This document shows positions 9,132-15,952 of a DNA stretch of 52,713 bases, piece after piece (within the stretch, counting starts at the first letter, position 1; every line of letters starts with the position of its first letter). The translations under genes and the position numbers were made by a program. The notes beneath the pieces were generated by a model that ran no database searches, was not told the origin of the DNA, and saw only the letters and a program-made list of their open reading frames with translations. The stretch comes from Bacteroidales bacterium UBA2800 (GTDB lineage Bacteria; Bacteroidota; Bacteroidia; Bacteroidales; Paludibacteraceae). Where the stretch lies: positions 2,763-55,475 of the forward strand of contig DEHM01000020.1 in NCBI GenBank assembly GCA_002351925.1, in the 5' to 3' direction.

Positions 9132-10248
9132 CTATCCGCTTTTGCCATATTCGCAATTGGTATTCGATATGCAGAGGGAAAACCCCGGTGTGTACGTATC
9201 GAAAACCGGGATTCGCTTGCATAAGGACGAAGTGGATGTTCCGCGCTTAAAGCAAGCTATATCAGAAGCCATTCGTAATCACCCGGTCTTTTCCATGCGA
9301 GTGGATAAAGAAGGTAAGCAACATTTCGAACCGCTATCCGATGTATTCCATGGTCAATATCATGCGGTGGATTTTGTGGAACATGATGAATATATAGATG
9401 TGTTGATGCAAGGCAATCGAATTTTAGGTGATGGATGGAGCGATGTTCTGCTAATAAAGGATGTGATGAGGGCGTACAGAGGAGAGCCATTGCTGCCGGA
9501 TTTGTATTTAAATTACCTGCAGCGTGTGGAGGATATGAAACAATCTGCACGTTATGAATCGAATCGTCTTTGGCTGTTAAGAGAGTTTGGAGATATCAGT
9601 TGCCCCGTTCATCCTCAAACAGATAAGCCTCGCGAGACCTTGGAAAGTCCAATAGAGGGGAATTGGAACGAAGATTATAGTTCATTACGAAGTGCGTTGA
9701 AAAAACTATCAGAGGCACAAATGATAACCCTTACCGGTTTGTTCTCGCTTGCTTCGGGTTTGGCAATGATGGAATATAATGACGCAGATGAGGCAGCTCT
9801 TACTTGGGCGTATGATGGGCGCGAAACAAAGGAAGAACAATATATTTACGGAAGCCTTCATCGCGACATACCTTTTCATATTCGAAAATCGAAAATCAAT
9901 AATCGAGAATCGATGATTCATGATACTCGTAAAAAATTCCGAGATGGAATTGCGCATAGTAGCTATCCATTAACGCTGACAAAACCACATACACATATAT
10001 GGAATTATGCGCTCAATGTGTTGGTGCAACATACGATGCAAGAAAAAACAATTGAGATACCATTCGCATTTGAACCGATAGAAACAGATGCTACTCGGCA
10101 CATAGCCTATTCTCTTTTAGACGTAGAGATATATGATGGAGAAACTTTGCTGATTAATTACCGCTACTCCGCTACCCATTATAAGGAAGAAAGTATCCGC
10201 CGCTTTGCAGCATTGGTACGCAAATATGTCGAATGGCTTATAAAATGA
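9127..10248 (+). CDS. Condensation-domain-like acyltransferase with degenerate active site
   Basis: The 373-residue protein looks like a free-standing condensation domain of the NRPS / chloramphenicol acetyltransferase fold. Its start, YPLLPYSQLVFD, resembles the C1 region; IRNHPVFSMRV fits the usual xxHPxLRxxF segment; GSLHRDIPFHI resembles the C5 floor loop. The place of HHxxxDG reads NRILGDG (residues 97-103), so both histidines are missing while Asp-Gly is kept. Normal acyl transfer by the second His is therefore doubtful; a binding role or an altered mechanism is possible. It overlaps the genes on both sides by 4 nt, which places it in one operon with the DUF4105 and decarboxylase-like genes. 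An in-frame heptamer array (9882-9916) encodes part of HIRKSKINNRESMIHD. Confidence 0.6.
   Translation: MTYPLLPYSQLVFDMQRENPGVYVSKTGIRLHKDEVDVPRLKQAISEAIRNHPVFSMRVDKEGKQHFEPLSDVFHGQYHAVDFVEHDEYIDVLMQGNRILGDGWSDVLLIKDVMRAYRGEPLLPDLYLNYLQRVEDMKQSARYESNRLWLLREFGDISCPVHPQTDKPRETLESPIEGNWNEDYSSLRSALKKLSEAQMITLTGLFSLASGLAMMEYNDADEAALTWAYDGRETKEEQYIYGSLHRDIPFHIRKSKINNRESMIHDTRKKFRDGIAHSSYPLTLTKPHTHIWNYALNVLVQHTMQEKTIEIPFAFEPIETDATRHIAYSLLDVEIYDGETLLINYRYSATHYKEESIRRFAALVRKYVEWLIK
9882..9916 (+). repeat. Heptamer array inside the condensation-like gene (5 x 7 bp)
   Basis: Units TCGAAAA, TCGAAAA, TCAATAA, TCGAGAA and TCGATGA are contiguous and read in frame. Confidence 0.75.
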
Positions 10249-11399
10249 CAAATATCCAATCTCCAATATCAAATATCCAATCGCTGCTTAATTCCGATAT
10301 GGAATTACAGCATTTATTGGAGCAATCGCTCGCGCAGGCGGCAATAGCGAATCCGCACCGTGAGACCAATCCGGTGCGGACGATAGACGATTGGTACTCC
10401 TATGTGAAGCGCTTTGCGCAATCGATGCCGTGGCAGACGATGGATATAGGCGAAGATGCCTCTTTCTTCCGCCGGATAGACCAGAATATAGGCTATTTCT
10501 ATTTCTTATTGGATCAGCCTCTGGATGCCCTCAAAAACCGCGGATATATCTATCCTTCGCTTCAATACGAGCCTCGCGTGGCGCAGTGGCTGAAAGAGTA
10601 TAATACAGCTTGGGGTCGGTGGCTAAGTAGTGCTGAGAGTTGGAATGAAGCCTACTACCAATTGGTACGCACGGATTCCCTGTTTGAGCTGGATACAGAT
10701 CGTTACGAATCGCCCTCCAACTGGCATAGTTGGAACGATTTCTTCGCCCGTCGGTTAAATCAAAAATCGAAAATCAAAAATCAAAAATTTATTTCGCCGT
10801 GTGACGGAGAAATAACCTCCGCTCCTGTCAAAACAGCGACTATCGCCAACTGGCTCGACTTGTTGGGCGACAGCCCGTATCGTGAGACCTTTGCCGGAGG
10901 CGAGACAACGCACATCGTCCTCGATGTCTTTGATTATCATCGTTTCCATGCACCGTGCGATGGAACGGTCTTGGAATGCAAGACCATAGAAGGCATCCAT
11001 GCCGGCGGAGGTGTCATTATCTGGGACGAAGAGCAGGGTAGGTATCGCTATGACCAATTGGGCGTTACGGACTTCCAAATGCTCGAGACCCGCGGAGTAC
11101 TTGTCCTCGATACGCCCGCGTTCGGCAAGATTGCCATCGTTCCCGTCGGTGTTCAGCAAGTCAGTTCCGTCGTATGGACTCATCCTGTATTAAAATCACA
11201 AATCACAAATCACCACGGCTCTGCCGATCGACAGAAATCACAAATCTCAATTCGTCAAGGCGACGAAATAATCGTGCCGGCAGGCAAAGAATTGGGTTGT
11301 TTCTTGTTCGGCGGCAGCGACATCGTGCTCTTCTTTGAACCAGGCCGTGCCCCGCGTATTACCTCCAAAACGGTAAAAGTTGGTGAAAAAATTGCCTAA
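10245..11399 (+). CDS. Phosphatidylserine decarboxylase family protein
   Basis: Members remove the carboxyl group of phosphatidylserine, or in related branches of amino acids, using a pyruvoyl group formed by self-cleavage. Counting from 10245, residues about 45-170 resemble the N-terminal domain of long PSD-like proteins (IDDWYSYV, then WHSWNDFFARRL). The catalytic domain shows SPCDGEI (184-190) and DYHRFHAPCDG (230-240). It ends with LGCFLFGGSDIVLFFEPG, where the usual LGST/GGST cleavage motif reads GGSD (S358 would become the pyruvoyl). The start is uncertain: ATG 10245 overlaps the previous stop (ATGA), but the next 35 bases are a heptamer array, so ATG 10299 (MELQHLLEQ) may be the true start. 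Two further arrays (10757-10791, 11193-11255) are read in frame in loops. Confidence 0.75.
   Translation: MTNIQSPISNIQSLLNSDMELQHLLEQSLAQAAIANPHRETNPVRTIDDWYSYVKRFAQSMPWQTMDIGEDASFFRRIDQNIGYFYFLLDQPLDALKNRGYIYPSLQYEPRVAQWLKEYNTAWGRWLSSAESWNEAYYQLVRTDSLFELDTDRYESPSNWHSWNDFFARRLNQKSKIKNQKFISPCDGEITSAPVKTATIANWLDLLGDSPYRETFAGGETTHIVLDVFDYHRFHAPCDGTVLECKTIEGIHAGGGVIIWDEEQGRYRYDQLGVTDFQMLETRGVLVLDTPAFGKIAIVPVGVQQVSSVVWTHPVLKSQITNHHGSADRQKSQISIRQGDEIIVPAGKELGCFLFGGSDIVLFFEPGRAPRITSKTVKVGEKIA
10249..10283 (+). repeat. Heptamer array at the start of the decarboxylase-like gene (5 x 7 bp)
   Basis: Units CAAATAT, CCAATCT, CCAATAT, CAAATAT and CCAATCG begin on the base after the preceding stop codon. 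Confidence 0.8.
10757..10791 (+). repeat. Heptamer array inside the decarboxylase-like gene (5 x 7 bp)
   Basis: Units AAATCAA, AAATCGA, AAATCAA, AAATCAA and AAATTTA are read as NQKSKIKNQKF, just before the conserved SPCDG segment, where this family has a variable loop. Confidence 0.85.
11193..11255 (+). repeat. Split heptamer array with a 21-bp insert
   Basis: Three AAATCAC units (11193-11213), 21 bases containing the small hairpin CGGCTCTGCCG (11216-11226), then AAATCAC, AAATCTC and AATTCGT (11235-11255). The second block stays in phase with the first (42 bp, 6 x 7). It is read in frame in a loop before the conserved QGDEI segment. Confidence 0.75.
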
Positions 11400-11403
11400 A
11401 CTC

Positions 11404-11434
11404 TTGCATATATTCCAAAAAAGTTGTAATTTTG
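11404..11434 (+). promoter_or_regulatory. -33/-7 promoter of the AbiE-type pair
   Basis: TTG at 11404-11406 and TAATTTTG at 11427-11434 with a 20-bp spacer. It lies just after the stop of the decarboxylase-like gene and gives the toxin-antitoxin pair its own transcript. Confidence 0.75.
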
Positions 11435-11449
11435 CAGCGTTTTTGGAAT
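11412..11449. promoter_or_regulatory. 10-bp inverted repeat over the -7 box: candidate AbiEi operator
   Basis: ATTCCAAAAA (11412-11421) and its exact reverse complement (11440-11449) flank an 18-base spacer that holds the -7 element. AbiEi antitoxins are known to repress their own promoters by binding inverted repeats, so this is the natural candidate site. Confidence 0.6.
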
Positions 11450-11460
11450 AAATCGATAAG

Positions 11461-12078
11461 GTGACGTATACGCAATTCTATAATCAGTGGCATGCAATGG
11501 GCTGTTTTTCGGTGTATCAGGTACATGCCATCTTTCCGGGTTTCAATCGTGCGAATTGGCATCAGTGGCAGAAGTCCGGATATATCGTTATGTTGCGTCG
11601 GGGGTGGTATGCGTTTGCGGACTACCTGCAGCAGCCGGACTATGCACGGTACTTTGCAGGGAAGATTTATGCTCCATCGTATATCAGTCTGCACACAGCA
11701 TTGTCGTTTTACGGCATCATTCCGGAGGTTGTGGTGGAGATCACGAGTGTGACGACGCAGAAGACATGCCGGTACGAGAACGCGTTTGGGCAGTTTAGCT
11801 ACCAGACGATACGGCCAAGGTTGTTTTGGGGATTCGAACCGAAGACGATGCGTGACGGCAAGCAGTACATGATGGCTACTCCGGAGAAGGCGATAATAGA
11901 CCTATTGTACCTATATCCTCAGTATTCATCGCTGGAGGAGATGCGGGAGTTGCGTTTTGACGAAGACTGGATGCGAGAGGAACTGAACAAGGAACGATTG
12001 ATGGCATACGCTGAACAGATCGGGAGTCCAGCATTGACCAAGCGAATAAAATTATTACTAAAGGCCTACGAGATATGA
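11461..12078 (+). CDS. AbiEi-family antitoxin / transcriptional repressor
   Basis: The 205-aa protein resembles the antitoxin of type IV AbiE systems, which counters the nucleotidyltransferase toxin without binding it and represses the shared promoter. A winged-helix-like N-terminal part (SVYQVHAIF, then GWYAFADY) is followed by the family signature YISLHTALSFYGIIPE and the segment MMATPEKAIIDLLYL. The frame begins with GTG at 11461; no nearer ATG keeps the N-terminal helix, so GTG is the best start. It overlaps the next gene by four bases (ATGA). The -33/-7 promoter with an inverted repeat over the -7 box lies just upstream. Confidence 0.8.
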   Translation: MTYTQFYNQWHAMGCFSVYQVHAIFPGFNRANWHQWQKSGYIVMLRRGWYAFADYLQQPDYARYFAGKIYAPSYISLHTALSFYGIIPEVVVEITSVTTQKTCRYENAFGQFSYQTIRPRLFWGFEPKTMRDGKQYMMATPEKAIIDLLYLYPQYSSLEEMRELRFDEDWMREELNKERLMAYAEQIGSPALTKRIKLLLKAYEI

Positions 12079-12848
12079 TTGATATGGAGTACATACGGGG
12101 ATTTTATCCTCCGTACATCGCGCAGAACGCAGGAATGCAGAAACATATGCTCAAGGAGTATGTGGAGTTGCTGGCGTTGGAGTGGATTGCCGGATCACCT
12201 TACGCGGCAAAACTAGTGTTCATCGAAGGTACGAACTTGCGACTGATACAAGGCATTGATCGATTCTCTGAGGACTTGGATTTTGATTGCAAAGGCCTGA
12301 GCGAGAGCGAATTTCGACAGATGACGGACGAGTTGGTCAGGTACTTGCAACTGCAAGGCTTGAACGCGGAGTTGCGCAATAAAGATAACGCACGGCTTAC
12401 GGCTTTTCGAAGCAATGTGCATTTCCCGGAACTGCTGTTAGACTTACTGTTGACGGGACATCGGGAGGAGCGATTTTTGATGAAGATAGAAGCGCAAGAT
12501 CAAGGAGTTGATTACCCGCGGGAGATGGCTATTGTGCAGCGTAACGGATTCTCATTTCCTGTACCGGTGCCGCCGCTGAGCGTGTTGCTGTCGATGAAAC
12601 TCTGTGCGCTGCTGACGCGGCAGAAAGGACGCGACTTCTATGACGCGATGTTTCTGATGCAACGCACCGAACCGGATTATGCGTTCTTACAGCAACAGAA
12701 AGGAATCGCGAACAAGGTGCAATTGGATGCCGCCCTGCGCGAAACGATAGCCAAGACGGATATGAAGATGAAGCAGCGAGATTTTGAGCATTTGCTGTTT
12801 GATAGCCGCAAGAGTGAAAGTGTACTTCACTTTATCCAATTCCTTTAA
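12075..12848 (+). CDS. AbiEii/AbiGii-family nucleotidyltransferase toxin
   Basis: The 257-aa protein belongs to the DUF1814 / AbiEii group, toxins of the DNA polymerase beta-like nucleotidyltransferase fold. The core reads EGTNLRLIQGIDRFSEDLDF (51-70); the family usually has GGTALRLL-x-x-x-x-RFSEDLDF, so the first Gly is replaced by Glu here while S-E-D-L-D-F, with its metal-binding acidic residues, is kept. Further conserved parts are LLSMKLCALL and RQKGRDFYDAMFL. Known members bind nucleotides or modify tRNA and cause reversible growth arrest, often as phage defence. Start and stop overlap with the antitoxin gene indicates coupled translation. Confidence 0.82.
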   Translation: MIDMEYIRGFYPPYIAQNAGMQKHMLKEYVELLALEWIAGSPYAAKLVFIEGTNLRLIQGIDRFSEDLDFDCKGLSESEFRQMTDELVRYLQLQGLNAELRNKDNARLTAFRSNVHFPELLLDLLLTGHREERFLMKIEAQDQGVDYPREMAIVQRNGFSFPVPVPPLSVLLSMKLCALLTRQKGRDFYDAMFLMQRTEPDYAFLQQQKGIANKVQLDAALRETIAKTDMKMKQRDFEHLLFDSRKSESVLHFIQFL

Positions 12849-12876
12849 TTCGAAAATCGATAATCACTCATCGAAC
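12849..12876 (+). repeat. Heptamer spacer, stop to start (4 x 7 bp)
   Basis: The whole 28-base gap between the AbiEii-like stop and the fabG start is TTCGAAA, ATCGATA, ATCACTC and ATCGAAC. Confidence 0.75.
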
Positions 12877-13620
12877 ATGAAACGATATGCATTAGTTACC
12901 GGCGCAAGCCGAGGAATCGGTAGAGCCATTGCCATTGAGTTAGCAAAAGACGGATGCTCTATCCTGCTCAATTATAAATCCAATCATGCTGCGGCGGAGG
13001 AGGCCAAGCGCCTCATCGAAGAAGCCGGAGGCGAAGCGGAACTCATGCCCTTTGATGTTAGCCAACCGGATGCTATCAATGCAGCTCTGGATAAGTGGTT
13101 TTCCGCTCATCCGGATGATTATATTGACGTGCTGGTGAATAATGCCGGCATCGTAGATGATGAGATTATGCTGATGATGGAACCGGAGCAGTGGCATCGT
13201 GTGATTGACGTGAACCTCAATGGCTTCTTCTATTGTACCCGCCGCGTGATAGAAGGCATGGTAATTAATCATCATGGACGCGTTATCAATATTTCATCTA
13301 TCAGCGGACAAACCGGATTCCCTGGGAAAGTCAATTATGCGGCAGCGAAGTCGGCGCTTATTGGGGTGACAAAAACTTTGGCAGTAGAATTGGCGCCAAA
13401 GCAAATTACGGTGAATGCCGTTTCTCCCGGACTCACGGAAACCGATTTGTTAAAACAAAGTCAAGAATATACGCGTCCTGAGTTTATGGAGATTAATAAT
13501 TTTCCTATGCGCCGATTGTGTAAACCGGAAGAAGTAGCCTATTTGGTTTCTTTCCTTTGCAGCGACCGAGCCAACTATATCTCAGGTCAAGTAATCGGCA
13601 TTAATGGTGCCGCTTTATGA
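12877..13620 (+). CDS. fabG: 3-oxoacyl-ACP reductase, short-chain dehydrogenase
   Basis: This 247-residue NADPH-dependent enzyme reduces 3-ketoacyl-ACP to 3-hydroxyacyl-ACP. It has GASRGIG (9-15) for cofactor binding, NNAG (88-91), and the catalytic set S141, Y154 and K158 in VNYAAAK, spaced as in E. coli FabG. ATG 12877 is chosen because the Rossmann strand MKRYALVTG starts there; the frame is open further upstream, but only within the toxin gene. It is followed by a ketoacyl-ACP synthase and an ACP, so it probably serves that pathway rather than, or besides, general fatty acid synthesis. The name follows the family; a dedicated paralogue is likely. Confidence 0.85.
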   Translation: MKRYALVTGASRGIGRAIAIELAKDGCSILLNYKSNHAAAEEAKRLIEEAGGEAELMPFDVSQPDAINAALDKWFSAHPDDYIDVLVNNAGIVDDEIMLMMEPEQWHRVIDVNLNGFFYCTRRVIEGMVINHHGRVINISSISGQTGFPGKVNYAAAKSALIGVTKTLAVELAPKQITVNAVSPGLTETDLLKQSQEYTRPEFMEINNFPMRRLCKPEEVAYLVSFLCSDRANYISGQVIGINGAAL

Positions 13621-13655
13621 TGATAAATGGTAAATTGTAAATGAATAAATCGTAA
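13621..13655 (+). repeat. Heptamer spacer, stop to start (5 x 7 bp)
   Basis: The complete 35-base gap between fabG and the synthase gene reads TGATAAA, TGGTAAA, TTGTAAA, TGAATAA and ATCGTAA. Confidence 0.8.
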
Positions 13656-14912
13656 ATGAATCGACGTGTAGTAGTAACAGGAATGGGAATATGGTCTTGC
13701 ATAGGGCAGGATTTACAAACCGTGACGGAGAATTTGCGTCAGGGTCGTTCAGGTGTCGTTTTTGCCCCTGAACGTATAAAGTACGGACTCCATTCCGGCC
13801 TCGTCGGCAATGTGCCTCGTCCGGATTTGAAACCCTTGCTCCCTCGTAAATTTCGAGCTACGATGTCGGAAGATTCCGAGTACGCCTATATGGCAGCGCG
13901 ACAGGCTTTTGAACAAGCAGGCTTTTCCGATGAGTATTTGCATCAAAATGAAGTAGGGATTGTTTTGGGCAATGATGCGAATGCGCATTTACACGATTAT
14001 TTGACAACGATGGAGCTGGAATACGATTCGCAATTACTTGGTCCCAATGCGCTTTTCCAAAGCGAAACCTCTTCTGCAACTATGAATCTTAGTACAATAT
14101 TCCATCTCAAAGGAATTAATTTCTGCGTGGGAGCGGCATGCGCCAGTGGAAGTCATGCTATTGGTTTGGCGTCTCTCTTGATCCGTCAAGGCATGCAAGA
14201 CGCAATCTTAGTAGGAGGTTCCTGTACGGTGGATATGAGGGTTTCTGCATGTGTGGATGCGATAGAAGCTATCTCACGTAGCAATGAGAATCCAGAAACT
14301 GCATCTCGCCCCTTTGACCAAGCTCGTGATGGTATGATTCCTTCCGGAGGGGCTGCGGCTTTAGTACTCGAAGAATACGAACATGCCGTAGCACATGGGG
14401 CAACCATCCTTGCTGAAGTCTGTGGATATGGGTTCTCTTCCAACGGGATTGATGAAATCTCCATGCCTTCTGCTGATGCAGAATATATCGCTATGAAGCG
14501 CGCTCTCGAAGATGCGGGACTAAAACCCGAGGATATTGATTACGTCAATGCGCACGGAACGTCCACTATCGTTGGTGATGCTGAGGAAGCGAAAGCCCTC
14601 ACGCGATTGTTTGCCCCCCCTAATCCCTCTAGTGGGTCTAGTGAGACTAGTGCATCTAGTCCCTTCATCTCCTCTACGAAATCCATGACCGGTCACGAGA
14701 ACTGGATGGCAGGAGCCAGTGAAGCGGTGTATTCGATATTGATGATGCAGGACGGCTTTGTGGCGCCGAATATCAATCTGGAGCATAAGATAGACGAAGC
14801 GAAAGACCTTAATATCGTTACCGAAACAGTCTATGCTTCCATCCATACCGTCCTCTCCAATTCTTCTGGCATGGGCGGCACCAATAGTGCGTTAGTATTC
14901 AAAAAGATATAA
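13656..14912 (+). CDS. Beta-ketoacyl-ACP synthase (KAS I/II family)
   Basis: The 418-aa condensing enzyme joins an acyl primer with malonyl-ACP. The catalytic triad is complete: C162 in GAACASGSHA, H300 in NAHGTST and H347 in TKSMTGHENWMAGA, with K342 nearby. The segment after H347 (ENWMAGA instead of the LGAAGA usual in FabF) suggests a specialised branch rather than the housekeeping FabF. A Ser-rich stretch (PSSGSSETSASSP, 324-336) comes from an in-frame array of CTAG nonamers and sits in the loop before the strand that carries TKSMTGH. It is followed after two bases by an ACP gene. The product of the pathway is unknown; aryl-polyene or dialkylresorcinol-type sets use similar enzymes, but their other genes are not seen here. 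Confidence 0.82.
   Translation: MNRRVVVTGMGIWSCIGQDLQTVTENLRQGRSGVVFAPERIKYGLHSGLVGNVPRPDLKPLLPRKFRATMSEDSEYAYMAARQAFEQAGFSDEYLHQNEVGIVLGNDANAHLHDYLTTMELEYDSQLLGPNALFQSETSSATMNLSTIFHLKGINFCVGAACASGSHAIGLASLLIRQGMQDAILVGGSCTVDMRVSACVDAIEAISRSNENPETASRPFDQARDGMIPSGGAAALVLEEYEHAVAHGATILAEVCGYGFSSNGIDEISMPSADAEYIAMKRALEDAGLKPEDIDYVNAHGTSTIVGDAEEAKALTRLFAPPNPSSGSSETSASSPFISSTKSMTGHENWMAGASEAVYSILMMQDGFVAPNINLEHKIDEAKDLNIVTETVYASIHTVLSNSSGMGGTNSALVFKKI
14629..14664 (+). repeat. CTAG nonamer array in the KAS gene
   Basis: CTAG occurs at 14629, 14638, 14647 and 14656, exactly 9 bp apart, within units of the form CTAGTNNNT or CTAGTNNNA. It is read in frame as Ser-rich triplets. Confidence 0.85.
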
Positions 14913-14914
14913 TT

Positions 14915-15154
14915 ATGACCAAACAAGAAATTCAAGAAAAGGTAAATGCTTTTCTAACCGATCGCTTGGAGTACGAACCAAGCGCAATCAAACCAGATGC
15001 AGAACTCAAACGCGACCTCGGTATGACATCGCTCGATGCCGTGGAGACGGCTATCTTCATCAAGCGTACCTTCGGCTTCCAGCCGGAACGTGGGGCTGTG
15101 AAAATGCTTGTTACTATTCAGGATTTGTACGACTATATAGCTAGAAATATCTAG
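14915..15154 (+). CDS. Acyl carrier protein
   Basis: This 79-residue four-helix carrier would hold acyl chains on a phosphopantetheine arm. The attachment site is S39 in DLGMTSLDAVE; the usual DSL reads TSL here. Charge pattern and length are those of an ACP. It stands between the ketoacyl synthase and (after one inserted gene) the AMP-forming ligase, so it probably carries the intermediates of this cluster. Its TAG stop codon is part of the first unit of the CTAG array that follows. Confidence 0.85.
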   Translation: MTKQEIQEKVNAFLTDRLEYEPSAIKPDAELKRDLGMTSLDAVETAIFIKRTFGFQPERGAVKMLVTIQDLYDYIARNI

Positions 15155-15231
15155 CCCCTCTAGTCTATCTAGATTCTCTAGATAATCTAGTGCGTCTAGT
15201 TTGTCTAGTGAGACTAGCCCGACTAGCAAAA
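15151..15231 (+). repeat. CTAG nonamer array between ACP and four-helix-bundle genes (9 units)
   Basis: CTAG occurs at 15151, 15160, 15169, 15178, 15187, 15196, 15205, 15214 and 15223, all exactly 9 bp apart; a tenth at 15141 is 10 bp off. The ACP stop codon TAG (15152-15154) belongs to the first unit. The array fills nearly the whole 87-base spacer. Confidence 0.92.
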
Positions 15232-15241
15232 AATACATCCT

Positions 15242-15883
15242 ATGGAATACAATACCTACAACACCGTTCTGCGCCGCCCTGCCAATTGGAAAAACCTCTA
15301 TTTCTACCAGAAATCCGACGCGCTCTTCCAAATGACGGTTATTTTCTGCGAGCGGTTTTTGCCCAAGCATGGCGACCGCACGGTGGACCAGATGGTTCAG
15401 GCGAGCCGGAGTGGAAAGCAGAATATTGTCGAGGGCTCGGAAGATGGCATGACCAGTACACAAATGGAGATCAATCTGCTCAATGTGGCGCGGTCGAGTA
15501 TTCAGGAGTTACAACGGGACTATAACGATTATCTCAATCGGAAGAATCTCATCCGGTGGAACAAATCGCATGCCCGGTATGGGGATATGCTGACCTTTTG
15601 CCGCCAGCATAATACCTTCGAAGAGTATAAAGAACTAATCAACAAAATATCCGATGAGGAGTTTTGCAATCTGGCACTAACCCTGTGCCACATGGTGGAC
15701 AAGATGATGACCACCTACCTGCACCAACTGGAAGAGCAGTTTGTCAAGGAAGGCGGCATCAAAGAGCGCATGCACGCGGCTCGTACCGGCTACCGGCAAG
15801 CCGAGAAGGAGCGCCTTGAGTTCCTTGAGCGCGAAGTTCTCCGCCTGCAAAACATCCTCCAATCCCACGGAATAGACTACTAG
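15242..15883 (+). CDS. Four-helix-bundle (S23/IVP-like) protein with suffix domain
   Basis: The 213-aa protein resembles the four-helix-bundle family found in 23S rRNA intervening sequences and in DGR accessory proteins (Avd). RSGKQNIVEGSED (about 57-69) matches the family's RAAxSIxxNIAEG helix turn, and ELQRDYNDYL and EEYKELI are helical repeats. The C-terminal part (about 130-213, ending in a charged coiled coil KERLEFLEREVLRLQ) corresponds to the suffix domain known from Bacteroidota members. Function is unknown; homologues are thought to bind nucleic acid. The gene is flanked on both sides by CTAG nonamer arrays and separates the ACP from the ligase, which suggests a later insertion. No reverse transcriptase or variable repeat is near. 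Confidence 0.72.
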   Translation: MEYNTYNTVLRRPANWKNLYFYQKSDALFQMTVIFCERFLPKHGDRTVDQMVQASRSGKQNIVEGSEDGMTSTQMEINLLNVARSSIQELQRDYNDYLNRKNLIRWNKSHARYGDMLTFCRQHNTFEEYKELINKISDEEFCNLALTLCHMVDKMMTTYLHQLEEQFVKEGGIKERMHAARTGYRQAEKERLEFLEREVLRLQNILQSHGIDY

Positions 15884-15933
15884 TTCCTCTAGTGCATCTA
15901 GTGAGACTAGTGCATCTAGTTTGTCTAGCCCTC
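15880..15933 (+). repeat. CTAG nonamer array between four-helix-bundle and ligase genes (6 units)
   Basis: CTAG stands at 15880, 15889, 15898, 15907, 15916 and 15925, exactly 9 bp apart. As at 15151, the stop codon of the preceding gene (15881-15883) is part of the first unit. Confidence 0.92.
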
Positions 15934-15952
15934 TATTCCCCCTTAATCGCCT

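Noticed and set aside
11193..11255. CRISPR-like repeat-spacer-repeat
   Set aside because: The repeats are 7-bp tandem units within a reading frame, there is one 21-bp insert only, and no cas gene is present.
12784..12876. N-terminal extension of FabG
   Set aside because: It lies within the AbiEii-like gene and the heptamer spacer; the Rossmann strand starts at 12877.
15242..15883. Accessory (Avd) gene of a diversity-generating retroelement
   Set aside because: No reverse transcriptase, template repeat or variable repeat was seen, although giant surface proteins would be plausible targets.
15242..15883. Intervening sequence of a 23S rRNA gene
   Set aside because: The flanking genes are ACP and ligase; no rRNA sequence is present.
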